A stretch of 64,000 nt of DNA from Hexactinellida sp. DTS-2022 (Eukaryota; Porifera; Hexactinellida): assembly GCA_028753945.1 (NCBI GenBank), contig JAPNXP010000010.1, positions 5,273,042 through 5,337,041 on the forward strand. The letters are read 5' to 3'. Numbering within the stretch: position 1 is the first letter of the stretch; the number at the start of each line of letters is the position of its first letter. Both the position numbers and the translations under genes were made by a program. Positions 44,301-55,300 of this stretch are shown piece after piece. The notes below the pieces were generated by a model. It saw nothing but the letters and a program-made list of their open reading frames with translations, ran no database searches and was not told the DNA's origin.

Positions 44301-45774
44301 GTCGATTTGTGTCCTTCCAGTAGGGGGGACCGTTGGACACAGATGGGACACAATTTTGGTCCAATTGTACATACGCGACTAGAGTTGTGTCCTGTTTCGA
44401 AGGAGTAAACACACGGACGATTGCACGCTCTATAAAGGCTATTTTGTGTAAATTTATTTCGATTTCTTTCAAATCACACTTTGATCCTGATATCTTTATC
44501 TGATCATCTAATCGCCCAACAAATTCCAATTCACCACTCGGTAACCAGGATACCAAATCACCTGTTTTAAACCCTTCTATTGCCCTTTCATTCGGAGACA
44601 GGAATAAAGGACAAAATTTACGTTTTGTCAATGCAGGGTTCTTATAATATCCGTGAGAGAGACACACTCCAGTAGCTATCAATTCCCCAACAACATACGG
44701 GTCCTTAAGAATGTCACCCTTTTCATCCACAACATAACAAGTGACACCTGTTATAGCGCGACCAATTGGCACCTTTTGGTGCTCGTCAGCACCACTAATG
44801 CAATCCGGATTAACCACGTAATATGTGACGTCACTCGCTATCTCAGTTGATCCGTAGAAATTAGCAAGAGTGCAGTTAGGCAAAAAGTTAAGGAATTCTT
44901 CTGCAATGAAATCGTACAGAATTTCACCTGAGGATACGGTGAATTTAAGTGCGGGCAATTGTTTCCCAGTCGAGCCAATAGCTCTGTTAATTCTCCGCAG
45001 AATAGATGGAATAGTGGAGAGATGCGTGACTGAGTGCGATGACAAAATATCAAGGAAAAGTGGTATTCTCATGAACAGTGGTTTCGGTACAATTACAGTG
45101 GTTGTGCCTACGAGTAGGCCACCAAGAGACGACCACATAAAGTCTGTGAAAGAAGGAGAAGTCTGACAGCAAAGCAGGTCATTTGGGACAAACGGGAACT
45201 GTTGCCATTGCCAACAAAACCGGTTCAATATTCCGGTATAACTTCCCATAACACAGTTAGATTTACCGGTAGAACCCGATGTATTCAATAGGTACATGAC
45301 GTCATAATCAAATTCAGATGCACTCTGATGGAACACGAAATCAGCTGACTGAATCTGGTCACACAAAATAGACTCAATGAATACTATAGGAAACCTTATA
45401 TCTCCATCTGAGAATAATTCTTTCGGGAAATATTGGTCTATAATTAGAATATCTGGCGCGCGAGATGAAATAAAGTCTGTGACGATATTTTGGTTTTTGT
45501 GCCTGTCGATATTAAGGAGAATGCTACCGTTCAATATCACAGCTGTAACGGCTGTTATGTAATCAAAATTCTGTTCGACACAAATACCAACCACATGATG
45601 CCTAGCAACGCCTATTTGCGATAGGAATTCACGGAGTTTATTAGCATTACGTTCAAGTTCAGAGTATGTATTGTAAGAACTATTGTCTGCAATGACAGCA
45701 ATGCCAGAGCTGTTTCTGTTGAACTGTTCGCTGAGAAGATCCAGCATTTCCTGGTATGGATGTGCAGTTGCCAT
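29050..45774 (-). CDS. Hybrid NRPS-PKS megasynthase with TauD-type oxygenase (five exons, ~4,631 aa)
   Basis: Splice model: exons 45774-36966, 35977-35789, 34736-34419, 33990-29740 and 29378-29050. All four introns are phase 1 and the total is 13,896 nt in one frame. The start ([10 protein letters not shown]) has an in-frame TAG a few codons upstream. Domain order: A1-T1-C1-A2-T2-degenerate carrier-C2-A3-T3-KS-AT-beta-lactamase-like-ACP-TauD oxygenase. Such an assembly line would load an amino acid at A1, add two more, extend once with malonyl-type units and hydroxylate while carrier-bound. No thioesterase or reductase is visible, so release is unexplained. A phosphopantetheinyl transferase must act in trans. 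Introns, animal-like flanks and AT-rich codons make it a resident eukaryotic gene, whatever its origin. Exon joins are inferred from sequence; the KS N-terminal part is ~20 residues shorter than usual, so one small exon may be missing in intron 1. Confidence 0.9.
29740..33990 (-). CDS. Megasynthase exon 4: KS C-terminal half, AT, beta-lactamase-like, ACP, TauD N-terminal part
   Basis: Exon 4 starts [16 protein letters not shown] after TATGTAG|GC. KS His residues are in [10 protein letters not shown] (~residue 3197) and [17 protein letters not shown] ~3400-3700 has [12 protein letters not shown], the Ser in GHSIGE (~3503) and AYHSKEL, a form closer to malonyl- than methylmalonyl-type (inference). 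Residues ~3785-4115 look like a class C beta-lactamase fold ([26 protein letters not shown]), but the nucleophile motif SxxK reads CLSS and YxN reads YSV, so it is probably inactive. ACP Ser ~4223 (LGLDSLL). TauD/SyrP-like oxygenase from ~4300, with the Fe-binding pair in PHNEMSY (~4408). Confidence 0.88.
34134..34311. repeat. pogo-like MITE in megasynthase intron 3
   Basis: Ends AACCTAGTTAGTACGAGCAC and GTTCGTACTAACGAGG are inverted. It contains TTATCCGGAATTCGTATTAA as in the other copies. It occupies ~180 of the 428-bp intron. Confidence 0.6.
34419..35977 (-). CDS. Megasynthase exons 2 and 3: ketosynthase N-terminal half
   Basis: Exon 2 (35977-35789, 63 codons) joins as [20 protein letters not shown] and contains [16 protein letters not shown], the KS DPQxR signature. 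Exon 3 (34736-34419, 106 codons) starts [13 protein letters not shown] and carries the active-site Cys in [16 protein letters not shown], a variant of VDTACSSSL. Donors and acceptors: TTG|GTTGGT, TACATAG|GC, TTCAG|GTAGCG. The 1,052-bp intron between them contains three MITE-like insertions. Confidence 0.85.
34765..34930. repeat. MITE with CAGTGGTGTTCGCGTAATAG ends
   Basis: Left CAGTGGTGTTCGCGTAATAG and right TATTACGCGAACACTAC are inverted repeats with TA-rich flanks. It lies in megasynthase intron 2. Confidence 0.65.
34938..35076. repeat. pogo-like MITE in megasynthase intron 2
   Basis: Ends ACTCTCGTTAATATGAACACC and GCATTAACGAGAGTCTACT are inverted repeats, directly beside the MITE at 34765-34930. 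Confidence 0.6.
35203..35648. repeat. Foldback MITE in megasynthase intron 2
   Basis: Arms of ~150 bp: AGTACTGTTGTATGACAGTT ... GATGACGCATTC pairs with GAATGCGTCATCATGC ... GTCATACAACAGTACT. Short direct repeats of GACAGTTTAACTACCAT lie within each arm. Confidence 0.8.
36084..36225. repeat. MITE with CAGTAGATGCCGG ends in megasynthase intron 1
   Basis: CAGTAGATGCCGGGTATAAG on the left and CTTATATCCGGCATCTACTG on the right. A shorter copy of the same family is at 45885-45967. Confidence 0.75.
36799..36926. repeat. pogo-like MITE beside the exon 1 donor
   Basis: CAGTAGAACCTCATTAGTGC and GTACTAACGAGGTTCTACTG form clean terminal inverted repeats with TA flanks. It ends ~40 bp from the exon 1 splice donor at 36965. 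Confidence 0.8.
36966..45774 (-). CDS. Megasynthase exon 1: three NRPS modules and start of KS
   Basis: 2,936 codons. A1 ~1-540 ([11 protein letters not shown] at ~163, [24 protein letters not shown], catalytic Lys in HSGKID). T1 Ser ~585 (GGYSL). C1 ~645-1070 with HHILIDG at ~785. A2 ~1110-1625 ([11 protein letters not shown] ~1270, [23 protein letters not shown] ~1610). T2 Ser ~1676 (GGDSI). Residues ~1725-1800 resemble a carrier without the GxDS motif. C2 ~1810-2250 with HHIAADG at ~1961. A3 ~2280-2790 ([11 protein letters not shown] ~2435, [23 protein letters not shown]). T3 Ser ~2828 (GGTSL). KS begins ~2895 ([11 protein letters not shown]). The exon ends GCTG|GTGAGA. A1 is unusual in having T-D at pocket positions 235-236. 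Confidence 0.92.
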
Positions 45775-46677
45775 TGAAAGCTATACTTAGTCATTCAGAA
45801 TAATTGGTTGAAATAATATTAAACACAGTACACCCTGAATATTCCGAACCTCGTTAATTCGTACACTCGCTATTCGGCCATATACAGTAGATGTCGGATA
45901 TAAGCACACCGGTTATAAGCAACTTAAGTGCAGTTCCCGACTATGTGCTTATAACCGGCATCTACTGTATCACATTCTGAAATGTGTTATACAGTCGAAA
46001 CCGGGTTTTCTAACCAATTCTTTGAATGGAAATATAGTAAGAAAAATCCGATAGTTTGACAAACTGATTAAAAATAAAACAAAATTGGAATTTCTTATAC
46101 ATTTAGAATAATAGTTTTTAGAAAAAACCGATTCGTTATAAAAACCGGTTTCGACTATACAGTGCACACTCGCTAATCAGAACCCTCGCTAGTCCGAACA
46201 GAAGATCCAAAACTATTTTCGTATAAATTTGGGAAAAAACCTTAAATAATTGAATAATACAATGGAAGTATATAAATAAACAAGTCTCAGACAAGAATTT
46301 AGGTATTATTATACTTTATGTTATTGTGGATTCAAAAGGTTTGGACAAGTTTTGATTGGATTATCTGGGTCTCTTTTTATTTGGCCCATAGAAAATGTAT
46401 TACTTCACTAATCAGGGACGTCGCCACGGGGGGGGTATAGGGGGGCAATGCCCCCCCCCCTGGGAAATCTATTGAACTATTTTATTCCTCTGATTCATTG
46501 ATGCTATTGAATTCAATTTAATGAGTTCACACTTCCCAATCCATTTGAGTCATATCCCTGTACGAGGCTCCAATTTTCCCCTGTACATTGGTCAAGATCC
46601 CTAGACACCTCAATTTTTTTTCTCGCTCGCTTCGCTCGCTCGTCTATAATATATATCTACACTTATATTGAAACGAA
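45775..46677. other. Upstream region of the megasynthase, repeat-rich
   Basis: Holds the short MITE at 45885-45967 (CAGTAGATGTCGG ... CCGGCATCTACTG) and other inverted fragments to ~46200. A G/C-run element (GACGTCGCCACGGGGGGG) starts at ~46430 and runs to TTCGCTCGCTCG at ~46650. No promoter motif can be called. The megasynthase promoter must lie here or in the MITEs. Confidence 0.45.
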
Positions 46678-47115
46678 TTACACTAACCAAAGCATTTTCA
46701 TACTATCTTTTGTTTCGAGACTAAGATTACGAGCGATAATAAATAATTCTTCTTCCTTAGTTTCATGTGAGAAACGAGATGCTCGCGATGTCTGCGTAGA
46801 AGATAAATAGCTAGGACAGCCAGGAAGAAGTGAAGGTATAGCACCTTTAACTAAAAGAGGTCTGTCTCGTTTGAGGTACTTGATTTCTACGCCGTCATTA
46901 ATTCTAAACGTGTAGTCAATGTCTTGTTTGAGGAAATGCTTTTTACACACATAGAATGTCTTAGGAGGATTAGAATGTTCTCTGTGTAACGCGTTTAGCC
47001 AAGCTTGACGTAATTCTGGGTCTTCGGGAGATTTGAATACGGGTGTATAGGTATCATTCGGATAGTAGTTGCTTTTACATCCAGGAGCCCAGCATTTGTT
47101 TGGTATACTCTCACT
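46678..47115 (-). pseudogene. THAP-domain transposase remnant, inverted relative to the next one
   Basis: The minus-strand frame reads IPNKCWAPGCKSNYYPND, then FKSPEDPELRQAWLNALHRE, then FYVCKKHF, a C2CH THAP zinc finger, followed by PSLLPGCPSYLSS, which is shared with the plus-strand copy at 48359. The expected ATG is ATA. The sequence ends at a stop ~40 residues beyond the shared block. This is a fossil of a P-element-like transposase. Confidence 0.7.
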
Positions 47116-47445
47116 CGATGTAGATATGAACCAAAAATATCTAATATACGTATATTGAAATAGAAGAATAGGTTAGAACAGGCATAAAAGATTGGCAAAA
47201 GCATACATATATGGAAGAAGAAAATACGTTGTAACGTGGAGTACGAAAATAAGGAGAGAGTACCCAATTGGAAAAGTGCACCATGAATTGGTTAGAAGTG
47301 CATTTTCTTGCGCAACCACAATTTCTACAACAAATTTATACAGTTGTATCAACTCTCAAGACTGTTGTTGTTGGCACATAAATATTATTAGCGACTATAT
47401 TCTCCTCTTCTACTACTAAGTAAGATAACTTAACTTTCTTAATTA

Positions 47446-48236
47446 CGAGCCCTTCGGTCTCGGTCGCTTTGCAACAGATCGGTGCTACGCACCTCAAGTT
47501 AACGGCCGCTGAGCGGCCTTACTCCTCACATTTTCTACCATGGAAATGGTAGATAGCTACAGTATCTAATTTTCATTAATTTGTTTACCTATTTTGTGTA
47601 AACAACAACAACAAATATTCATATTAGAAAATTTTAACCGCGAAAATCGTGTTCAGCACACTTGTTTACTTATAATACCTATTGAAAGTTAACTTCTAGG
47701 TTGATTTTGAATTTTCATTAAATTGTTTAGCTATTTTGAGTAGACAAAAACAACAACAACAAATATTCATATTAGAAAATTTTAACCGCGAAAAACGTGT
47801 TCAGCATACTTGTTTACCTATAATACTCGTTGAAAGCTAACTTCTAGATTGATTTTGAATTTTCATTAATTTGTTTACCTATTTTGTGTAAACAACAACA
47901 ACAAATATTAATATGAGAAATTTATAAACGCGAAATTCGTCTTCAGCATACTTGTTTACCTATAATACCCGTTGGAAGCTAACTTCTAGGTTGATTTTGA
48001 ATTTTCATTAATTTGTTTACCTATTTTGTGTAAACAACAACAACAAATATTAATATGAGAAATTTATAAACGCGAAATTCGTGTTCAGCATACTTGTTTA
48101 CCTATTATAACATTTGAAAGTTAGTTTATATCCCAATATTAATTGCGGTTTCTATTCCCCCATCACTTTAATACAATCCGGACAAACAAACACACACACA
48201 CACACACACACAACAATCGAGATTTAATAATATAGA
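47446..48236 (-). mobile_element. Helitron-like non-autonomous element with ~145-bp tandem repeats
   Basis: Minus-strand 5' end A|TCTATATTATTAAATCTCG and 3' end CCGAAGGGCTCG|T, as in the other copies. Between ~47565 and 48125 there are about four tandem ~145-bp units, each with TTTGTTTACCTATTTTGTG, AACAACAACAACAAATATT and GTTCAGCATACTTGTTTACC. No ORF. Confidence 0.6.
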
Positions 48237-48358
48237 TACTCCTTAATTCTTATTACATGCTATTACTTACTTTCCGTTAATTTTAATTAACGCAATTATA
48301 TTTACAATTAATTTGTTTTTAGCTAATCCATCTATAATAGTTTATATCCTTATTATTT

Positions 48359-51090
48359 ATGCCGAACCAGTGCTCTGCTCCTGGGTGTAGAAGCAATTAC
48401 TGCGGTGAGCCTTATACGCAAGTTTTTAAACTTCCTGCCACGCCCCCAGAGTTACGTGATCAATGGATGAATGCGCTCCATCGAGAAAATATTGAAAGTT
48501 TGAAACATATTTATGTTTGTGCACACCACTTTCACCCTGAAGACATAATTACTGTTGACAGAACATTACAGGCTGACGGAAGTGTCAGGGTTTTTTCTAG
48601 GGGGCGGGGCGCGGGGGGCAAATTGACCCCCCTTTTAAACAATCCTAGAAAATCACTGAGTGTTACCGAGAGAATACGCGAAAGACCTAAACTTCGTTCT
48701 ACAGCAGTTCCTTCTATTTTGCCTGGCTGCCCTAGTTACCTTTCATCTGAATCATTGCCAAGGCCAACTCGATTAACCGCGAGTCAAAGGAGGAAGAACA
48801 GTTTGCACAAGCTCTTAAACTAAGCTTAGACCAACAAGCCCACGATGACGAGAGATTCAAGGTGCGCAATTTTCAAGACCTAACAGCAAAGATGTCATTA
48901 CTAACTTCATCGAATAAGTGGGTCGTTTAGTATCCTGAATGTATTCTTCACATCTTCAAGCCAAAATTACATGATCATGTGCTGAACATTGAAATTCGTT
49001 TAATGAGAACTTGACGATCATGGGATTTCTTGATAATGTTGAAATTCCCGTTTATATAAACACTTTATTCGATACAAGGCAAGTTGAAGTTTGTTTCTAA
49101 GAAATTGAGGTTCTTCTACCCCCGATAATTTGTTTGACTCATTTGACCATCATCTTAAAGAAGCTTCGAACCACCTTAGTGTATCGATAACTAAACTGCA
49201 TTCACAACTATCTGACCCATTAACTGACAACGATTGTAAATTCGCGTACCTCTCACGTCTACAATTCATCCAATGCCAACTAGATAATGTTCTTCTGCAT
49301 AAGAACAGTAGGAAGTATAATGCAATTACACAAGTGTTGGCTCTCAAATCCCATATTATGTCACCAGCATGTTATCGATGCCTCCAATCGTTAGACTGTT
49401 TTACTCTTCCTCATCCTAAAACTCTCCAACGGCTCTATTCTAAATTCGGTTTAGAGAATGATTATTCAACATTTCTCAAAAAAGCAACTTCAGAATTTAA
49501 TCAAGGGAGCGAAATTTAATTCTACACATGGATGAGATACATGTCAAATCTACTGTGGCTTATACAGGAGGAAGAATAATCGGTTATTCGTTGCAACCTG
49601 ATCAACCTATTAAAACAGTTTTCGCCATAATGGCATCAAGTCTCTACAGAAAATGGTCTCAGGTGGTCCGTCTATTACCCTGCTCTTCGAATACAGCTGA
49701 AGATATCTTTACAGTAGTCAAGTCTGTTATTACTGATATTGAACGTTGTGGTCTGATAGTACAAGCAATATGTACAGATAATTATCCGCTAAATGTTAGC
49801 CTTTTTAAATTATTCTCTTCAGATAGTAAAACTCTAACTCCTACCGTTACTCATCCAAATGATCCGAAACGGAACCTCTATCTCCTCTTCGATTCGTACA
49901 CATCATCAAAACAATTCGAAACAATTGGCTTAATTTAAAAGACTATGATCGTACTTTTTCCATTAATTTTTCCAAACTTTGATGATATAGCTAAGTTACG
50001 TTTTGCTCGTTTCCAGGACATACGATTATTATACAAAAAGGAACAGTCTTCTTTAATTAAACAAGCACATCGCTTAACTTCCAAAGCTTTCTGGCTTACT
50101 ATGTTGGAGAGACAGAATGTAAACCTTGCCTTGAAGATATTTGATACATCAACTATGCTGCGCTAACAATTTACCAAGCTACCTGCACCAACTTGAATTC
50201 TCAGACACCAGAATTTCTAGACATTATTATCAAGGTATGGAAAATATTCAACGTAAATACAACACATAAACACATTAGGCTTAATGATGCGTACTCGAAG
50301 CCTCTTGAGTACAACGATGAACGCTTTAATTTTCTCTGACTAGTCATCAGCTGGCTTGAAAGATGGCGATGTCGTCAAGGAAAACATGGAACACTTGGTT
50401 CACAAACTTTCACAAGTTTTCCCCATTCCTGTATTGCCCTAATAGCGATTGTTAATCACCTCACTCAGAACTGTTGCTTTGATTATGTTCTCACTTCGCG
50501 ATTGCAAAATGATCCAATTGAACATCATTTTGGTTTGTACCGCATGATGTCTGGTGCACAATACCATATCTCGTATTCACAAATACTAGAGAGCGAAAGG
50601 AGAATCAAACTTTCCAGCATGCTTAAAATATTCTCACACCAAGAGGAAAGCGACTACGTCAATGTCAAAGATTTGATTCAATCATTCTCCCCGCCACCTG
50701 ATGAACCATTGGATAGTTTTCTAAATTTAGATCTATTTCTCTCGGTCATAAGAAACATTCCAACCTTGGGCCCTTGGCTCTGGATACTTCACTTCTTCAA
50801 TCTATCGCCTTTGTAGGAGGCTATGCAGTACACTCCTATATGAAGCAATCTAAGAGCTGTGAAGCTTGTTTTCTATGCTCACCCAAGACAAAGAGTTGAA
50901 TGTTGTTGAATTTAATGACACATACAAACTAATCCAACTTACTGACCGAGGTTCACTCAAATGGCCATCACATATCGTTATTGATGTCATCATCGTAGTT
51001 TGGAAACTATTCGTCACCATTGAGAAAGACAGTTACCTAATGCATCGATTTTTAGCAGGAAGATTTTGATCCAACTAACAACGATTTTCA
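48359..51090 (+). pseudogene. THAP / P-element-like transposase, decayed
   Basis: It starts with a good THAP domain: MPNQCSAPGCRSNYC, then WMNALHRENIE, then YVCAHHF (C2CH). It then continues across several frameshifts and stops. Recognisable pieces: KMSLLTSSNKWV; LPHPKTLQRLYSKF; MDEIHVKSTVAYTGGRIIGY with a candidate first catalytic Asp; CTDNYPLN with a second; and NDPIEHHFGLYRMMSGAQYH with a candidate acidic residue near the C-terminus. The last part appears to resume at 57530 beyond a 6.4-kb insertion. It binds its own transposon ends through the THAP finger in active relatives; here it is inactive. Confidence 0.75.
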
Positions 51091-52022
51091 TTGAAGATAC
51101 ACAGAGTGCAAATTTGAGGAATGAATGCAGCTTTTGTAAAGAACAAGGATGGACAATGAGTGTTATCTTAGCGGCGGATTCATCGGCGGATTCGCAGACC
51201 TCACGTTTATGCTAATAACTCAAAAAGTTTACGCTGTACGTGAAAAATTTTCACATCAGCGGGAAGATGAAAGTTGTGACAACCCATATATAATCCCAAA
51301 ATGTCAAAATTCCTTAAGATGACTCAGCAATTTTCGCTCAAATTTAGACCTCGGTTTTTCCATAATAACTCAAAAATTATCCATCAAATCAAATTTTCCT
51401 TTTAATCACATGTCTATCTCACCTATGACAACCTGTCATGCAAATTTCAAAACAAAATATTCATTTTTGAAAAAATATTATTAACATAAATTTTTCTAAA
51501 ATCGGCTTACAATGATGATTTGAATACCTATCCAATATCCACAATGTAGAATATGTTGTCTAATAACTATTGATCAGAATTTATTATATCCTTTGTTTAT
51601 AATTCAATGATTTCTCACTATAAATGGTACACTGCCTTTCTTCTACGTGTACTTGATTTTCTTCGAATTTATTTCATTTTTTTCAAACACACTTTTCACT
51701 TTTTTTTCAAAGATCTTTTTGACTTTACAGCATATTTCTCATCTCCATTTTCTTCTCATTTATTTTCTGCTCTCTTCTTTATTCCTCCAAGTCGATTCTT
51801 CCAATTCAAGTGAGTTTTTTTATTTTATTTGCCTTTTAGCTACTTTGTTATTTATTTTAATAATACCAGGGCAGGCCATGGCCAGACCGATATTTTTACC
51901 ACTACATTTTGAATGATCAGATCTAAAATTTAATTTACAATAACGTGGCCTTCAAGCTTTGGATGCCCAAGTCCGGCGGAAGGAAATACCGCCGGCCTCG
52001 AATACTAATATAATTACTATAT

Positions 52023-52346
52023 GCAGTCGATACCAACGGACAATAAAAATTTGTTCGCTTTATCCGGAGTTCGTATTAACCGGAGTAATACCCATTCAAT
52101 CGCCATTGTAAGGACCTGATTTTGTGGAACTGTTCTTCTTATCCGGAAATTCGTATTAATTAACCGTGTTCGTACTAACGAGGTTCTACTGTAGTAGTAT
52201 ATATATATGTATTGATTAATTATAATAATTATTATTATTTCATCTAGTAATGACTTAATTAACCGTGTTCGTACTAACGAGGTTCTACTGTAGTAGTATA
52301 TATATATGTATTGATTAATTAAAATTATTATTATTATTTCATCTAG
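52023..52346. repeat. pogo-like MITE plus ~95-bp tandem duplication before the DDE-OTU ORF
   Basis: The MITE spans 52023-52192 (ends GTCGATACCAACGG, degraded, and AACGAGGTTCTACTG). A ~95-bp block, GTGTTCGTACTAACGAGGTT through CATCTAGTAATGACTT, occurs twice (52165-~52255 and 52263-~52354), so the second copy abuts the start codon at 52349. Confidence 0.65.
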
Positions 52347-52348
52347 TA

Positions 52349-55300
52349 ATGACTTCAATAGAGCAATTCGTGGAAGCTCTCCAGAAACTCGGCTATGAAA
52401 GCTTCGATAGCGTAAGAGATGCTTTGAACAAAGGAGACAAACATAAGCCAAAATCTGTCTGGGGAAAATTATCAATTATTCTTTTTGGAAAAAACAAGGC
52501 TACTAAGCGCGATTCTCTCAGCTCCAAATGGAGATTGAATAGAGGAAACTTTCAGCATCTCGTAAAGCAAATGATCAGTACGCGTAAGTCTATCACCAAT
52601 GATGTATCCCGATTGGCAGTAGAGCATATCAGTACTCAGTTAGTATCTGCTAGCTCATATCCTGACACTATAGAACTCAGTAAGAGGAGTTTGGATGAAA
52701 TCGATTTCAGTTTTCCTAGTTTACAGCGAGACGTAACGAATAACAGTTTGCTAGGTTTATTGGCATCTGGTTGCGATGACTGCCAGCTTTACGGTCTCAT
52801 GTCTAAGATAGCTTCTCCTCCTCCCCAAACAGGGAGGACTGATAGCCATTTTTGGTCATTCATAAACTGTAATAATAGTCTATGGTTAGATGCAATGAAA
52901 TTTTTCAGCTTAGAGTGTCCGCTTGTTAGTGGTGAGTTCATGCTAGTGGATGACAAACTCCACGACCAGTCGAAAAAGTTTAGTTGCTGTCTAATGGAGT
53001 CAATGCAATGGATTCGACTAATCAGGCGAAATTGTAACTTAGTGGAAGCATGGATTTTAGTTGAAAACATTAGTTGTAGGATATTAGAGCTATTCGGGAA
53101 TTCATATATAGCTATCACAGTGCAACAACTAGATTTATTCACTAGCTTTATTCTAGCCTGTCGAGAAAGTTCAGATACTTTAAGCTCATTTCATGAATCT
53201 CTGTGCCTAAAATTGCATCATACCTCTTCTTCTTCTTCAAATCAACAAGTCCCGGTATTGTCATCTACCGATGACCCGCAACCTGAAATTGTTATTACCT
53301 CTAATATCCCTGAGTCCAAATTGCTAGTGCCATCAGTAGATGACAGTACTCTGGGTAATGAAATCATAGTTGAACAATCCATGTTTAGTGAGGAAATCTG
53401 TGGTGAATTTTTGCTAAGTGGAATGGAATGGAAAAGTATTACACTAATTCATGGAGACTCTGTAGTATTTTCTAAAGATTGGACCAATTTATTTAGTTCA
53501 AAAATCGAGGGAAATTTTGTATGTGTTCTTTCTTTTCAATACAAAAAGGTTAATAAACTTAGTAGTAGAAAACAAAATAGCTGTTTTTTTAGAGCTAAAG
53601 CAGTGTGTAAGTTTAAAGATTGTTTTGAATTTACATTTGTAATAAAGAAAGAGCCGTTGGAGTGTAAAATTGATGAAAATATTATTGTGGAGTATGTAGC
53701 TTATGGAACCTTATCTGAACAGCATTTCGATAATACAACTGTGCACTCACGAAATTTATCACATTCGCATAGGTTAGAAGTAGCTAGAGGGGTAGCAGAT
53801 ACATCTGTAAATGCTTATTTCTATGATCAATTTGATTCTGTAGAGAACACAAACTTAGCGCTTAATTATGGTAACCTAAATAAGGTTAGAAGTTCTGCAG
53901 TCCTGCGAAAAGCTAAATTTGATTTGTCTAGTTTACAGAGGTATTCTAATGATAACTGGACTGAGTTAATTAGCTTACAACAGTATTATAGAAATAGTGT
54001 TATTGGCCTTCATGTTAGAGGTTACATACAGTCACTAAGTTATAATCCTTTTATTGTACATATGTACACTGAAGATCAAATCAAAATATTGAAATTGTTT
54101 AAAGATACAAGAATTGTTCTTCACTTGGATGCCACAGGATCAATTGTTAGGAAAATAGAACCCTCACTAAAGAAAGTATTCTATTACGCTCTAACTGTAA
54201 GACATCCTACTTACTCCACTAGTCCAATTCCACTAGCAGAAATGATTAGTTCAGGACACACCAGTGCTGAAATAAGTTATTTTTTGCACAAATGGTCCCT
54301 TGATGCAAAGAAAATACTGGGCGATCTAAACATTTCACAAGTTCAAATAGATTTCAGCTGGGTTTTGATTCACAGTTCTTGTAGTATTTTTCTCAAGTGT
54401 GATATAGATACTTATCTCCATAAGTGTTGGAATATGGTAGATGTAAATTCTGCAGTTAATGAGACGGACTTTAAAGTAATTCTTCACTTATGTTCGGCTC
54501 ATTTAATGCACAGCATAGGATTTCATATAAATAAAAAATTTAAACTACAAAAAGAAGTGAGAAAACTGTTTTTACATAGTATCGGATTTATTGTACGCGC
54601 TGTTGAAATGACAAGTATCAATAATTTATTCCAATCTTTATGCATTGTATTTATGAGTAGTTCTTTAAGTGCAATAGTAAAGACACATACTCATTTGCTA
54701 GAAACATTCATTAGTAATGATTCCGTAAACTCCTCAGAGACTAATGAATATTTGGTTGAAGAACATATGGACGATAATAATATTGCTATTGATAACAAGG
54801 ATAGTAAAACATACAGAGAAAAATCCCCTTTCGGCAAACATTTTGTAAATATTGCAAAAAATTGCAAATCTTGGATCAACAATAATCCAGGAAAAAATGC
54901 AGATCCAAATCCTTGTTATAATCCGGAGCTTATAGAATACTTGTTAACATTCTACCTACCTATATTACCTTTATGGAGTGGAATAATCTTAGGACCTATT
55001 AGTGTAGCGGATAAGAACAAGACTAGCATCTTTAGCAACGCTATTGTGGAGAATTGGATGCGTATTGTGAAGTTAAATATTTTGGAATCCAAAACTAATT
55101 TGAGGCCTGGAGATTTGATACAATTGTTGTATCCTGGTATAGTAAGTAGGTTATCAGCGTTTCAATTTGCCTTTCACCCGCGAGCGAATAAGGTATTTAA
55201 AGGTCATAAAAGAGTAAGAAATAGTTTGGAAGAGGAAAGTGTTGAAGAATGGTCACGAAAAAAGAAAGTGTATTGCGGTTATTTACAACCTAAATCATAT

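Noticed and set aside
29050..45774. Bacterial contamination as the source of the NRPS-PKS
   Set aside because: Phase-consistent introns with eukaryotic splice signals, MITEs shared with the rest of the window and similar base composition tie it to the host DNA.
47192..47419. Plus-strand frame covering the P-like terminal repeat
   Set aside because: It overlaps the inverted repeat of a transposon and has no domain.
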